Positions 41,905 through 51,665 are shown, counted from the first letter of the stretch. The stretch is DNA of 64,000 bases from Virgibacillus_F necropolis_A (GCF_044793635.1 NZ_CP084992.1:1116001-1180000), one strand, 5' to 3'. A program made the numbers and translations. The notes: generated from the letters alone by a model not told the origin.

Positions 41905-43683
41905 ATGTTTAAAGAAGCCATTTACCACAGACCCAAAAATAACTTTGCATATGCGTATGACGCCGAAACATTACATATTGTGTTGCAGACAAAAAAAGAC
42001 GATGTAGAATCGGTTGCCTTGATATACGGGGATCCATACAATTGGCAGGATGGGGAATGGAAAAACCACTCTCTTTCGATGGAAAAGTCAGGCTCCACAG
42101 CCCTGTTTGACTATTGGTTTGTTGCCGTCAAACCTGAATTCCGGCGAATGCGTTATGGGTTTCAGTGTTCCGATGCCAGTGAAACACTGTTTTATACCGA
42201 AAGAGGCTTTTACCAGACACCACCAAGTGACACTGCCTTTTATTTTTGCTTTCCATATCTGAATGGGATTGATGTATTCGATGCACCTTCCTGGGTAAAA
42301 GATACTATTTGGTATCAAATTTTTCCGGAACGCTTCGCAAACGGGGATGTATCAAACGACCCAGATGGAACGTTAACTTGGGGAAGCACTGACCCTACCC
42401 CGTCAAATACGTTTGGTGGTGATTTTCAAGGGGTTATCGATCATCTGGATTATTTAGAGAAGCTCGGAATTAATGGTATATACTTCACCCCTATTTTTAA
42501 GGCAAACTCGAACCATAAGTATGACACAATTGATTACATGGAAATTGATCCCCAATTCGGTGACAAGGAAACCTTCCGGGAACTAGTGAAGCAATGTCAC
42601 GCACGTGGAATTCGTGTCATGCTGGATGCTGTGTTCAATCATAGTGGTTACTTTTTTGAACCGTTTCAAGACGTCTTGACAAATCAACAGGACTCGAATT
42701 ATAAAGACTGGTTCCACCTTTGGAAATACCCAGTGGTTACCGACCCAGCACCGAACTACGATACATTTGCATTTGTTTCGTCTATGCCTAAATTAAACAC
42801 GGAACATCCTGAGGTGAAAAAATATCTATTAGATGTTGCGCGTTATTGGATAGAAGAATTTGATATTGACGGATGGTGTTTAGACGTTGCAAACGAAGTA
42901 GATCATGCATTTTGGCGAGAGTTTCGAAAAGTAGTTAAAGAGACAAAACCTGACACCTATATTTTAGGGGAAATCTGGCATGACTCCATGCCATGGCTGC
43001 AAGGTGACCAGTTTGACGCAGTTATGAACTACCCATTCACAAATGCAGCAGTTGAGTTTTTTGGAAAAAACACATTAACAGCAAGTGACTTTACCAACAT
43101 GATCACAGATGTTCAACATATGTACCCTAAACATGTGAATGATGTTGCTTTTAACCTGCTGGACAGCCATGACACACCGCGGATTTTATCGCTGGCTGAA
43201 GGAAACCAGAAACGCGTTAAGCTCATGTATTTATTCCAACTTACATTTACCGGGACTCCTTGTATTTATTACGGTGATGAAATTGGCATGAACGGTGGAC
43301 AAGACCCAGGTTGTCGCGCATGTATGATTTGGGACGAGGAAAGTCAGGATCAGGATTTATTCCGTTACTTGCAAATGCTTATTGATTTTAGAAAAACAGA
43401 AACAGCTATCGGCAATGAAAGTGAATTTCGCTTCCTTCACGCAAATGATGAAGCTCAAACGATTATCTATGAACGAGTAAATGAGGAAAAACGAATCCTC
43501 ATTATCATGAACAATAGTGATACAGAGGTAACAATCAATATGGGAAAAATCGTTCAGCCAAATGATGGACATGTGAATGAGCTGTTTCTTATGGATAAAA
43601 GTAAAAAAGATATTGACTTATTGGATCAATCTTCATTAAGTATCAAGCCATTCGATTATCGAATTCTAGAAAAAGCGAAGTGA
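41905..43683 (+). CDS. neopullulanase/cyclomaltodextrinase-type alpha-glycosidase (GH13_20)
   Basis: A 592-residue intracellular enzyme that hydrolyses maltodextrins, cyclodextrins or pullulan. An N-terminal CBM34 domain (about 1-125), the barrel start WVKDTIWYQIFPERFANGD, and the catalytic residues Asp327 (DGWCLDVANEVDH), Glu356 (ILGEIWHDS) and Asp423 (LLDSHDTPR) are seen. Length and layout match maltogenic amylase/neopullulanase (B. subtilis YvdF/MdxD region). It is divergent from mdxE over a 253-bp region holding three operator-like sites, so both sides are probably co-regulated. ATG behind AAAGGAG. Confidence 0.93.
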   Translation: MFKEAIYHRPKNNFAYAYDAETLHIVLQTKKDDVESVALIYGDPYNWQDGEWKNHSLSMEKSGSTALFDYWFVAVKPEFRRMRYGFQCSDASETLFYTERGFYQTPPSDTAFYFCFPYLNGIDVFDAPSWVKDTIWYQIFPERFANGDVSNDPDGTLTWGSTDPTPSNTFGGDFQGVIDHLDYLEKLGINGIYFTPIFKANSNHKYDTIDYMEIDPQFGDKETFRELVKQCHARGIRVMLDAVFNHSGYFFEPFQDVLTNQQDSNYKDWFHLWKYPVVTDPAPNYDTFAFVSSMPKLNTEHPEVKKYLLDVARYWIEEFDIDGWCLDVANEVDHAFWREFRKVVKETKPDTYILGEIWHDSMPWLQGDQFDAVMNYPFTNAAVEFFGKNTLTASDFTNMITDVQHMYPKHVNDVAFNLLDSHDTPRILSLAEGNQKRVKLMYLFQLTFTGTPCIYYGDEIGMNGGQDPGCRACMIWDEESQDQDLFRYLQMLIDFRKTETAIGNESEFRFLHANDEAQTIIYERVNEEKRILIIMNNSDTEVTINMGKIVQPNDGHVNELFLMDKSKKDIDLLDQSSLSIKPFDYRILEKAK

Positions 43684-43816
43684 TTATTGGCAAAAGTTTT
43701 ACTTTTTTAATCTTTGTCTATAATGGGGAGAAAACTGGAGGTCATGACAGGGTTTTCGAGCGTGGACTAATTGTAATTGACGGATATAGATCATCCATTA
43801 AACGCAAATGTTTATC

Positions 43817-43846
43817 TGTGCTGATTCTGATTAGAGAATCAGCACA
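43817..43846. terminator. hairpin after the GH13 gene
   Basis: A perfect 12-bp stem (TGTGCTGATTCT / AGAATCAGCACA) with a 6-nt loop. No clean T run follows, so it may be a terminator helper or a processing hairpin. Confidence 0.55.
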
Positions 43847-43902
43847 ATATAATTTAAAATGATAAAATAAATCATGAACCCATACTGAGAGGGGAAATTA
43901 TT

Positions 43903-44058
43903 ATGCAAAAGGTTCTAATGAATGTCCAAACAGCCTATCACGGTGAAATCCTTCGAGCGGGCAAGCAATATGAAATTGATGATGACATTGCAAAACGTTG
44001 GATAGCTAGTAAGATTGCTAATAAAGTAGAAAAAGAAGCGGATGATCACGGGAAGTGA
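43903..44058 (+). CDS. 51-residue protein resembling phage YqbF N-termini
   Basis: MQKVLMNVQTAYHGEILRAG followed by KQYEIDDDIAKRWIASKIAN and a charged tail. The pattern (short beta segment, then a Val/Ile-Asp-Asp-x-x-Ala-x-x-Trp helix) resembles small Bacillus and phage proteins of the YqbF N-terminal type. GAGAGGGG precedes the ATG. A hairpin overlaps its stop codon. It stands alone; function unknown. Confidence 0.65.
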   Translation: MQKVLMNVQTAYHGEILRAGKQYEIDDDIAKRWIASKIANKVEKEADDHGK

Positions 44059-44075
44059 TGATTCGCTTCTTTTAT
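44033..44075 (+). terminator. terminator overlapping the end of the 51-residue gene
   Basis: AAGAAGCGGATGATCAC pairs with GTGATGATTCGCTTCTT (two imperfect positions) and is followed by TTAT. The stem includes the stop codon. Confidence 0.7.
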
Positions 44076-44148
44076 ATAGTGTCCATGCACAGGTCTAGGC
44101 TTGTTTTACATACGTTAATATGAATTCAAAATAAAAGGAGTTGTATTA

Positions 44149-44502
44149 ATGTATAACAACATGATGCCAAACCAGTACGGTGGTTCGAATTCTCAACCGA
44201 ACAATAATCATCGAACTGGCCATACTCACGGTCATGGTGGCGCAACAACTTGTGACGATGGTCATGCTCACTTACATCCTGGGGTAACAAGTACACCGAT
44301 TGAAACACAAGAAGGGCATGTTCATAAAATGTGGGGAAACACTACTTTCGATGATGAACATATTCATTATTATGAAGTCTATACAAGTACTCCGATTCCC
44401 TTACCAGGTGGATATCATACACATTATGCTGAGATTGAAACAACTGAAAGCGACGGGCACACACATATTATAAAAGGCTTTACCAAGCCATCCAAAAGTT
44501 AG
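44149..44502 (+). CDS. YmaF-family histidine-rich protein
   Basis: A 117-residue protein with an Asn/Gln-rich front and many His pairs (GHTHGHGG, DGHAHLHPGVTSTPI, EGHVHKMWGNTTFDDEHIHY, GYHTHYAE, DGHTHIIKGFT), the YmaF pattern. Such proteins may bind metal or sit on the spore or cell surface; function is not established. No signal peptide. ATG behind AAAAGGAG. A terminator follows. Confidence 0.85.
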   Translation: MYNNMMPNQYGGSNSQPNNNHRTGHTHGHGGATTCDDGHAHLHPGVTSTPIETQEGHVHKMWGNTTFDDEHIHYYEVYTSTPIPLPGGYHTHYAEIETTESDGHTHIIKGFTKPSKS

Positions 44503-44562
44503 TTAATAGCTACACGTTGAAAAGTTATTTTTAGTGTTCTACTAATCTTTCAAGGACATAGA

Positions 44563-44611
44563 ACATCCCCGCATGAGCTACTATTGCACCATATCTTCCG
44601 GGGATGTTTTT
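44563..44611. terminator. terminator between ymaF-like and K+ channel genes
   Basis: ACATCCCCG pairs with CGGGGATGT across a 27-nt loop; five Ts follow on the plus strand. It probably serves the YmaF-like gene and possibly the converging channel gene. Confidence 0.7.
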
Positions 44612-44623
44612 ACTATTCTCTTA

Positions 44624-45655
44624 TTACGTTCTTTTCCTTAATTCGTTGTACGTATTCACACTACAGACAACAAACAATTTTGCATCGGCTGGAATCGTTT
44701 CATTCAGTTTTTGGTTAATTGTTAAATCATTTCGATCAGCCAGAAGTGTTGCGCCCCTTTCAAGTAAAGAAGTAAATGCATCTCTGTATGTGTTCCAGTT
44801 TGGGTCTGGGTTTATCTGATAGATATTTTCTCCTTCTATATCACTGGTTAGTGTGGTATATATCTTACTTGATCCATGATAACGAGAAGCTTTAGCCATA
44901 ATCCGTGAAAATGTTTCGTCTGAAATAACAAATTCATCTACTTTTGAATGCTTAAAGTTATCGATATGTTTTTCCTTTTGTACTTCCACGATCGTGTATA
45001 TATTTTCTCCTAATTCAAGAGAAAGTTTTTCTATAGATGATGCAATGAGCAAGCTTTTTCCATCAGATAAGGAGGAGTCTTGTATTCTGTCATCGGAAAA
45101 AATAAGTACAGACGTTGCTTTGGCAACATTTGCATCGATTAATGTTTCCCTGTCCTCAGGATGACCTTGCACAAACGTTACCTTTTCATGCCTGAAAGGG
45201 GTTTGCGGGAGATCTGCAATGATGACTACTTCCCTTTCTTCATCATCATTTAATAACTCTTCCAATGTACTTTTTGTCTTTTCGCTCCATCCGAGTAAAA
45301 CATAATGATTGTTTTTGGTAAATGGCAATTTCCCTTCCTCCTTCAACGTCCCATATAACGAGAATAAATTTACGACCTTTCCTATTACAACACCCATTAG
45401 ACCTATACCTATTGCAAAAAGAAACATTGCGAAAGTTTTACCTTCAACTGTTGTTGGTGATACATCTCCATAACCGACCGTAGTTACGGTGGTCATCACC
45501 CACCAAAACCCTTCAAAAGCATTAGGAAAGGTCTCGGGCTCTAAGTAATGAATAAAAAACGAACTAAATCCGAGCACAACGATTACTAGTATAAACAATC
45601 TTATATTATTCGTTTGATTTAGTTTCGGATAAACTCTCGTGAGAAACCATAACAT
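44624..45655 (-). CDS. potassium channel protein, YugO type
   Basis: A 343-residue channel: one helix (about 20-38), the pore helix and selectivity filter TVTTVGYGDVSPT (about 55-67), a second helix (about 74-95), then a cytoplasmic RCK/TrkA-N domain (about 115-250; YVLLGWSEKTKSTLEELL) and a C-terminal domain. The layout is that of MthK and B. subtilis YugO, a gated K+ channel linked to biofilm signalling in that species. The RCK Rossmann motif GxGxxG is changed to LLGWSEK, so NAD binding is unlikely. ATG behind AAGGGGA. Confidence 0.9.
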   Translation of the reverse strand: MLWFLTRVYPKLNQTNNIRLFILVIVVLGFSSFFIHYLEPETFPNAFEGFWWVMTTVTTVGYGDVSPTTVEGKTFAMFLFAIGIGLMGVVIGKVVNLFSLYGTLKEEGKLPFTKNNHYVLLGWSEKTKSTLEELLNDDEEREVVIIADLPQTPFRHEKVTFVQGHPEDRETLIDANVAKATSVLIFSDDRIQDSSLSDGKSLLIASSIEKLSLELGENIYTIVEVQKEKHIDNFKHSKVDEFVISDETFSRIMAKASRYHGSSKIYTTLTSDIEGENIYQINPDPNWNTYRDAFTSLLERGATLLADRNDLTINQKLNETIPADAKLFVVCSVNTYNELRKRT

Positions 45656-45760
45656 ATGTACACTTCCCCTTGTATGTAAACTTATAGTGTTAGTTTATCT
45701 TATTTTCCATAAAATGTGTACTAGCATATGACAGACGCAAATTTGGTAAACTCCTTATAT

Positions 45761-46131
45761 AAGGCTCTTTTCGTACGCATTGTTGCTTTTCATCTTCATA
45801 GTTGATATATACTGCGTCATAGCAGCAACTTGATTTCCGCTGCGGGTAGTCGCTTTCCGCGGGTGGCTGGTGAGACTACCCGCAGCTCCAATCACTGAAG
45901 TTATGAGCTGACCCTAGCGAAGGAAAAACACGGAGACTCCTGCGGGAAAGCGAAGTGATGAGACCCCGCAGTGAGCGTTCTTTGCGATCGAGGAGGCTCA
46001 GCGCAAGCCCTAAGGTGTGCGTAGTGTTTTTTCCGTAGCGGTCGCAGGGCACTGAACATGATTTTTGGTCACGTCGCAGTTTATATCTATTCCCTTATAA
46101 AGCAACAATATTTAGGAATACAGTCTTATAT
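45761..46131. repeat. palindromic intergenic repeat, copy C
   Basis: The left edge AAGGCTCTTTTCGTACGCATTG is almost the complement of the right edge of copy B. Arm 1 is shortened to about 80 bp and has lost the middle of its core; arm 2 (45917-46064) is complete and closed by GGAAAAACAC pairing with GTGTTTTTTCC. It fills the gap between the channel gene and the coiled-coil gene. Confidence 0.8.
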
Positions 46132-46167
46132 AAAAACGATTATAATTTAGACAGGGAGGTGATTAGA

Positions 46168-46431
46168 ATGAGTGAGGAAAGATTTGAACGTATAGAAGAT
46201 ATGTTATCACAGTTAATTGGTATGGTCGCTAAAACATATAAACGAATGGACACTAGCATGGAAGACTTCCGTTTAGAAATGAAGGCCATGCGTACCGAAA
46301 ACGATCAACGTCATCAAGAAATTATACAGAAATCTAAAGACCTTGAAGCGGATCAGAACTATACATGGGGTAAAATTACTCGGAATGAAAGAGAGATTAC
46401 TAAATTGAAAGAACAACAACTTGGTACATAG
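46168..46431 (+). CDS. small coiled-coil protein, unknown function
   Basis: An 87-residue helical protein (SEERFERIEDMLSQLIGMVA, later RHQEIIQKSKDLEADQNYTW and NEREITKLKEQQ). The pattern 'DQNYTWGKITRNEREI' recurs in unnamed Bacillus proteins. The ATG at 46168 is chosen because GGGAGG lies at normal distance; the GTG at 46159 would overlap that site. TATAAT occurs at 46139-46144 before it. Together with the gene at 8828 the window has two such proteins. Confidence 0.75.
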   Translation: MSEERFERIEDMLSQLIGMVAKTYKRMDTSMEDFRLEMKAMRTENDQRHQEIIQKSKDLEADQNYTWGKITRNEREITKLKEQQLGT

Positions 46432-46537
46432 ACAGTAGTTCATCCCCTCCAATTATCCACGTTTCTACTACAAAAATTAAATCTACCAAAAGGATGCAAG
46501 TAATATCCTTCTTCCTTCCAAGTATTATAATACTTAA

Positions 46538-46564
46538 ATACCACAGTAAACATCACTGTGGTAT
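46538..46564. terminator. terminator
   Basis: ATACCACAGT pairs perfectly with ACTGTGGTAT around a 7-nt loop, between converging genes; CTTT follows on the plus strand and TTTAAGT on the minus. Confidence 0.7.
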
Positions 46565-46574
46565 CTTTAATACT

Positions 46575-47909
46575 CTATTTATTTACTGATAAATCAAAGT
46601 CTACTTCACACCATTCGGAAAAGATACGGTAATCCTCGCGAACCTGGTTCTTGTAGTAGGTTGATGCTGCTACAAGCTGGGAAGTAAATCCATCATATTC
46701 AGTACCAATTGCTTTCACTATTTCTTCTTCACTTTCATGCTCAAAATGAAATTCATCTGCACGTGCATGGGCTTTTGCTGTAACTTTTCCCATCACTTCC
46801 ACTGTTGACTCCATGTTTTCTTTTTGCCTTAACTCATTTGGATCGACAGCTTCATCAAATGGAGAATTTTCACGTACATAAAATTCATGATCATCAATTG
46901 TAAAATATCCTAGGTAGGGATCCTCTAAATATTGCATTGCTTTCTGGGCAGTAATGACACGTTTTCCGTGATGAAGTACATCATCGGAGAACAATTCATC
47001 ATATGGAAAAAAGTGGTTTGGCGCTGGAACTCGCGCTTCTTTTGCCTCAAGAACTAAATCACCACTGTCTCCATCCTCATGCCCTTCAATCAGAATATAA
47101 TAGCGCAAGAGTCCGATTGACCCTGTACCGGCACCTAGTTTTTTCACTACATCTTTAATTTTATAAAAAGACTCTCGTTGTCGATTATCGGGATCGATAG
47201 AAGCAATGTATTCTGGCCAATTGTTTTCAAGGGCGTCACGTTCTTCCTGACTAAGATGAACTAGCCCTTCTGTATCCTGAAACCTACGCTCACCACTATC
47301 AACCGTTGTGATTGCATCCAAAACAGCGTTCACCTCACGTTCGGGAAGACCCTTTAACACTGTCTGGACAGGTCCATTCGTATTCTGCTCGTGAAAGGTT
47401 AGCGATCCTGGTAGTTCACTTCGATCAACAAATGAAAGTAACTGTTGATAGTATGCCTGCAGATACTTTTGAATTAATTGGGTTTGATCTTCTTCATCAT
47501 AACCCAGTTCCTCGCTATAAAGGGCAATACTTACGGCCATGCGAAAGACGTCGTAAATGTATGACCCCAAATATCCTTCATCAAAATCATTTGTGTTATA
47601 CACCACATTGCCTTCCTTATTTTTGAACGCCCCAAAGTTTTCAAAATGTAAATCTCCTTGAAGCCAGGTCGGTTTATCATAGGGTGTGTGATACGCAAAC
47701 GGGATTTCCGTAGCGTCATAATAGAAAAGAAATGCGCTTCCTCGATAAAATTGAAATGGATTTGCCAACATCTTCCTGTATTTCCGGCGCTGATTCGTAT
47801 AATCCAATCCAAGTAATTCCCCGTCAAATTGGGTTAGTACAGTCTTAACCGTTTCATTTCGTAGTTTTTGCCGTGTTTCTAAAATATGTTCCATCATTTC
47901 ATTTGCCAT
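46575..47909 (-). CDS. DUF2252 family protein (kinase-like fold)
   Basis: A 444-residue protein. WLQGDLHFENFGAFKN (about 83-98) and NTNDFDEGYLGSYIYDVFR match the HxxN and DFD elements of aminoglycoside-phosphotransferase-like kinases, the fold predicted for DUF2252. KKLGAGTGSIGLLRYYILIEG is the second family hallmark. Substrate unknown. The ATG at 47907-47909 follows CGGAGG; the frame extends 15 codons further without a site. It stands alone. Confidence 0.85.
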   Translation of the reverse strand: MANEMMEHILETRQKLRNETVKTVLTQFDGELLGLDYTNQRRKYRKMLANPFQFYRGSAFLFYYDATEIPFAYHTPYDKPTWLQGDLHFENFGAFKNKEGNVVYNTNDFDEGYLGSYIYDVFRMAVSIALYSEELGYDEEDQTQLIQKYLQAYYQQLLSFVDRSELPGSLTFHEQNTNGPVQTVLKGLPEREVNAVLDAITTVDSGERRFQDTEGLVHLSQEERDALENNWPEYIASIDPDNRQRESFYKIKDVVKKLGAGTGSIGLLRYYILIEGHEDGDSGDLVLEAKEARVPAPNHFFPYDELFSDDVLHHGKRVITAQKAMQYLEDPYLGYFTIDDHEFYVRENSPFDEAVDPNELRQKENMESTVEVMGKVTAKAHARADEFHFEHESEEEIVKAIGTEYDGFTSQLVAASTYYKNQVREDYRIFSEWCEVDFDLSVNK

Positions 47910-48034
47910 ATTTAATCCTCCGTTTTCACGTTTCCTTGATTTAAGTTTATCCACAATGGCTATCGATAATTCTATTTTACAGCTTATCTGTTCCTATTTC
48001 ATATGTTTGAAATTATTCCTATTAACAAAAGTAT

Positions 48035-48079
48035 ATCCCCGATAATGTATGCCGATTTTCATGCATATATACCGGGGAT
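48035..48079 (-). terminator. terminator-like hairpin after the acyl-CoA dehydrogenase gene
   Basis: ATCCCCGGTATATATGC pairs, with a few mismatches, with GCATACATTATCGGGGAT. It lies 13 bp after the stop; the T tract is interrupted. Confidence 0.55.
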
Positions 48080-48092
48080 GATTTATACTATT

Positions 48093-49757
48093 TTAACTCT
48101 CGACAATCATTCCAAACTTCTTCAACACTACAGGGCTGAGCTCAATTTCATCTTTTTTCCAAACCGATTGTAAATAAACTTCGGTGATTGCTTTTTGTCG
48201 CTCATCACCTTTAACACTTGTTTCTATTGCTATTACACTCTCAAAAATATCTGCTATCTGTTTGGCTATATTATTACTATGATATGTTTGTAGATCACTA
48301 GATAAATTCTTTATTTCATCAATTCGCTCTTTCAATTCGACGACCTCAGAATCAATACGTCGTACCCAGCTCCCCTTTTCGGTCTGTCCCTGCACTGCGG
48401 ATAATCTTTCCCTCATTGCTTCCACAAATAGCTCGTCTGCAGAATACTTTCCTATTAATCTTAGCACTTCTAAGCCAAGTATATTTGCTGTTCCTTCCCA
48501 AACAGTCAAAACCTGGGCATCCCGGAGTAATCGAGGTGTAACGAAATCCTCGATATAACCGTTACCACCGTGCATTTCAATTGAATCATGCGCAAAACGA
48601 ATCGCTTGCTCTGCTGTTTCTTTTTTCATGATGGCGATATATAACCGGAATAGAATTTGTTGTTTTTTCGATGACTCTCCCTTCTTTTCCACTCCCATTA
48701 CATTGTCCATTAATCGAATAACCTCAAACACTGCATTTGTCTCTATTTCCTGCTTTGCAACCATCTCACTTAGTGTTGCTTGTACCATTGGATAGTTTGT
48801 TAGTTTATTCCCGAAGGCTTCGCGGTCTTGTGCATATTTTTTCGCCTCCAGATAGGCACGACGCATGATACCAAGTGATGCGACCGCATTTGAAACGCGG
48901 GAGAGATTTAAGGCTTCTATCATGTAGAAAAACCCCTTATTCTCTTCCCCAACCAGATATCCTGTTGCACCCTCGAACTCAATTTCCGCTGATGGAACTG
49001 CCCTAACACCAAGTTTATCCTTTAATCTACGTATTCGAAGCGCACCTTCTGCCCTATTTTCTTCCCACGGAACAAGGAATAAACTAAGCCCTTTTGTTCC
49101 CTCAGGGGCTCCATCCAATCGGGCCAACACCATAGCTACCCCACATGCACCGGAATTACTGGCAAAATATTTTTCACCTGTGATACGGTAATAGTCATTT
49201 TCTTTTACTGCTTTTACTTCATTTGCACCAACATCTGATCCACCTTGACGCTCTGTTAAAAAGGTTGCCCCTTCAAAAAGTTCCACCTCACCTGTCGAAA
49301 GTACATGTGGCAAAAACTTCTCCTTCAATGATTCGGACGCGTAATGATCAATCAAATGAGCGGTTGCCATTGTTAATGTCACTGGACAATAAAATCCCGG
49401 CTCAGCATGGGAAAGCAAATAGCCCTGCGCAAACGAGTAGACATAGTTTCCTTTATATCCGAGCGCAGGAATTTCTTTATGAAGATAACCAACAATTCCG
49501 GTGTTATATGTTTCTTCAACGGTTTTTTTATAACCTTCATTTAACCAAACTTGTGATGCTTCATTTCCCATTTTGTCGTAACGAATTAATCTAGGCTGAC
49601 CATCTCGATCAGTATGGACCGCTCGTTCGTCAATTTCATTTGCACATTGTCTTCCAAATTCATTTAGCTCACCATCTGCCCAATAGAAAAAGTCTTGCGG
49701 CAACATATTTCCTAGTAGTCTCTTAAGATTCGGATCTTCTTGATAAAAATTATTCAA
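48093..49757 (-). CDS. acyl-CoA dehydrogenase, AidB-like
   Basis: A 554-residue FAD enzyme of the acyl-CoA dehydrogenase superfamily. Seen are ATFLTERQGGSDVGAN and YYRITGEKYFASNSGACGVA of the middle beta domain and, near the C-terminus, DSIEMHGGNGYIEDFVTPRL and LTVWEGTANILGLEVL, which mark the AidB-like branch with its long C-terminal extension. The start is taken as TTG at 49755-49757, preceded by GAGGGGAGAG; this overlaps the end of the ligase gene by 8 bp. The MerR-ligase-dehydrogenase operon suggests catabolism of a fatty or branched acid. Confidence 0.88.
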   Translation of the reverse strand: MNNFYQEDPNLKRLLGNMLPQDFFYWADGELNEFGRQCANEIDERAVHTDRDGQPRLIRYDKMGNEASQVWLNEGYKKTVEETYNTGIVGYLHKEIPALGYKGNYVYSFAQGYLLSHAEPGFYCPVTLTMATAHLIDHYASESLKEKFLPHVLSTGEVELFEGATFLTERQGGSDVGANEVKAVKENDYYRITGEKYFASNSGACGVAMVLARLDGAPEGTKGLSLFLVPWEENRAEGALRIRRLKDKLGVRAVPSAEIEFEGATGYLVGEENKGFFYMIEALNLSRVSNAVASLGIMRRAYLEAKKYAQDREAFGNKLTNYPMVQATLSEMVAKQEIETNAVFEVIRLMDNVMGVEKKGESSKKQQILFRLYIAIMKKETAEQAIRFAHDSIEMHGGNGYIEDFVTPRLLRDAQVLTVWEGTANILGLEVLRLIGKYSADELFVEAMRERLSAVQGQTEKGSWVRRIDSEVVELKERIDEIKNLSSDLQTYHSNNIAKQIADIFESVIAIETSVKGDERQKAITEVYLQSVWKKDEIELSPVVLKKFGMIVES

Positions 49758-51270
49758 CGGTCTCTCCCCTCTCACGCAGTTGATTTTTCAATAATTTACC
49801 GGTGACATTCCGAGGAAGCGCTTCCATTTTTTCGTACAACCTTGGAATCTTGTAATCTGCTATCTTGTCTTCTAAAAACCTATGGCATTCTTTTTCCAAA
49901 TCATCTATTTCTCCTTCTTCTACAACGAATGCCTTTACCGTTTCACCCCAATCCGGGTTTGGAACACCAACAACGGCTACATCAGCAATCTTAGGATGTG
50001 TAATCAATAGATTCTCAATTTCTTTTGGAAAAATATTGACGCCGCCAGATATGATCATGTCTTTTTTACGATCGACCATCCAATAGAATCCATCTTCATC
50101 CTGTCTTGCCATATCTCCTGTATATAACCAATCACTCTTCAACGATTCATTCGTCTTTTCGACATCCTTGTAATAACCTTTCATATTCCCTTCCCCGAGT
50201 AGAACAATTTCGCCGACTTCACCTTGGCTAACATCCACACCATCTTCATTTACCAATCTGACTTCACAATTTAATGCCGCCCTGTTCCCGATACTGCCTG
50301 CTTTCGTGTCATGATCTTCAAATCCCAGCAAAGTCCCATTTGGCCCTGCTTCTGTTAAACCATACACACACATTAAGCGATCGGTAGAAAACTTCTCTTT
50401 TACAAAATTAACTTCCTGTTGCGCTAGAGGCGCTCCACCATAAACCCAGTGGTTCATTGAAGACAAATCATATTCACTAATCTTTGGATGTTTTCCAGTA
50501 GTCAAATAAGCAATTGGGGCACCAAAGAAATGAGTAGTTTTTTCATTTGATACAGTTTCTAAAAGTAGATTCGGTGTAAACGTTGGCACCAGCACATGTG
50601 TCGCTCCTACATAAGTGCCTGCAATTAGAAACAAATGCAATGGGGCTGAATGGCTAAGTGGCATCATATGAAGTATTCTACTTTCAGGTTCCATCTTCAT
50701 TTCAATACAAATCATCGTTGCGACAGTCAAAATACTTCGATAGGTGAAAATTACACCTTTTGGAGTGCCAGTCGTACCTGATGTATATAGTATGGATGCC
50801 TCATCATCTTCTGTTAGTTCACACATTATTTCATCTGAAGAGCCATCTGCTAATAATGTTTCAAACGACAGCCAATGATCCACAGGCTTACCTGTTTTCA
50901 CACACAACAAATCATCCGATTTAGGCATCCCCTTTACCTGATTAAACAAAAGCTCATGTGTAATGAAAACTGTTGCGTCACTATGCTCTAAAATATATGC
51001 TATTTCCTGATAGATAAGTTTTGCGTTGATAGGAACAATAAGTGCGCCCAACCGCTGTACAGCGAAATACGCAATCAAAAATTCTTTCGTATTAGGCATA
51101 TGAAGCACAACTTTGTCACCTTTATTAAGTCCATAATCACGTAAACTATCAGCTAATTGATTTACTGCCAGATTCCATTCAAAATAACTAATTCGCTCAT
51201 TCGGCGTTACAATTCCCTCATGATTCGGATTTTTTCTCGACTGATGTGCAAGTAGATTTGGTATATTCAC
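49750..51270 (-). CDS. acyl-CoA synthetase (AMP-dependent ligase)
   Basis: A 506-residue adenylate-forming enzyme that activates a carboxylic acid to its CoA thioester. Motifs: the AMP loop ILYTSGTTGTPKGVIFTYRS (about 157-176), VYGLTEAGPNGT, the hinge YTGDMARQDEDGFYWMVDRKKD (about 378-400) and the C-terminal lysine in PRNVTGKLLKNQL. The GTG start overlaps the stop of the regulator gene by one base and follows GGAGAG. Chain-length preference cannot be read; the partner dehydrogenase suggests a beta-oxidation-like route. Confidence 0.9.
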   Translation of the reverse strand: MNIPNLLAHQSRKNPNHEGIVTPNERISYFEWNLAVNQLADSLRDYGLNKGDKVVLHMPNTKEFLIAYFAVQRLGALIVPINAKLIYQEIAYILEHSDATVFITHELLFNQVKGMPKSDDLLCVKTGKPVDHWLSFETLLADGSSDEIMCELTEDDEASILYTSGTTGTPKGVIFTYRSILTVATMICIEMKMEPESRILHMMPLSHSAPLHLFLIAGTYVGATHVLVPTFTPNLLLETVSNEKTTHFFGAPIAYLTTGKHPKISEYDLSSMNHWVYGGAPLAQQEVNFVKEKFSTDRLMCVYGLTEAGPNGTLLGFEDHDTKAGSIGNRAALNCEVRLVNEDGVDVSQGEVGEIVLLGEGNMKGYYKDVEKTNESLKSDWLYTGDMARQDEDGFYWMVDRKKDMIISGGVNIFPKEIENLLITHPKIADVAVVGVPNPDWGETVKAFVVEEGEIDDLEKECHRFLEDKIADYKIPRLYEKMEALPRNVTGKLLKNQLRERGETVE

Positions 51271-51665
51271 TAGTCATCACTCTCCAATTTGTTTAATTTG
51301 GTTTGAAAATCAACAATCAGGTTCTCCATCTCCGTTCGAAGCAGGGTTAAATCATCTATTCTGGACGACACCTCCTCAATCTTCCCCTGACCATATTCAA
51401 TTGTTTTCTGAAGTTGTTTTTTACCTGAAGGATCCAGGTCGAACAGCTGAATCATTTCGCGTATTTCCTCCAGGCGAAACCCATATTTTTTACCACGAAA
51501 AACTAACTCCAGACGGATACGTTCCCTTTTTGAAAAAATACGTTGCCCTCCTTCACTTCTTGGTGGATGCAGCAACCCAATTTCCTCGTAATAACGAATC
51601 GCCCTGGTAGTTATACCAAAATATGTGGCAAGCTCTGAAATAGAATAGGTCTCATCATTTTTCAT
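51270..51665 (-). CDS. MerR-family regulator, LiuR-like
   Basis: A 131-residue regulator. The MerR winged helix (YSISELATYFGITTRAIRYYEEIGLL) is followed by the recognition arm SEGGQRIFSKRERIRLELVFRG and a coiled-coil dimer helix (about 80-128). There is no cysteine-based metal site, which fits the LiuR group that controls branched-chain or fatty acid breakdown. It leads the operon and probably controls itself through the palindrome at 51710-51725. ATG after AAAAGGTGATGACTG. Confidence 0.88.
   Translation of the reverse strand: MKNDETYSISELATYFGITTRAIRYYEEIGLLHPPRSEGGQRIFSKRERIRLELVFRGKKYGFRLEEIREMIQLFDLDPSGKKQLQKTIEYGQGKIEEVSSRIDDLTLLRTEMENLIVDFQTKLNKLESDD

Noticed and set aside
43680..43862. 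Frame of 60 codons just after the GH13 gene
   Set aside because: It overlaps the GH13 stop, has no ribosome binding site, and runs into the hairpin at 43817.
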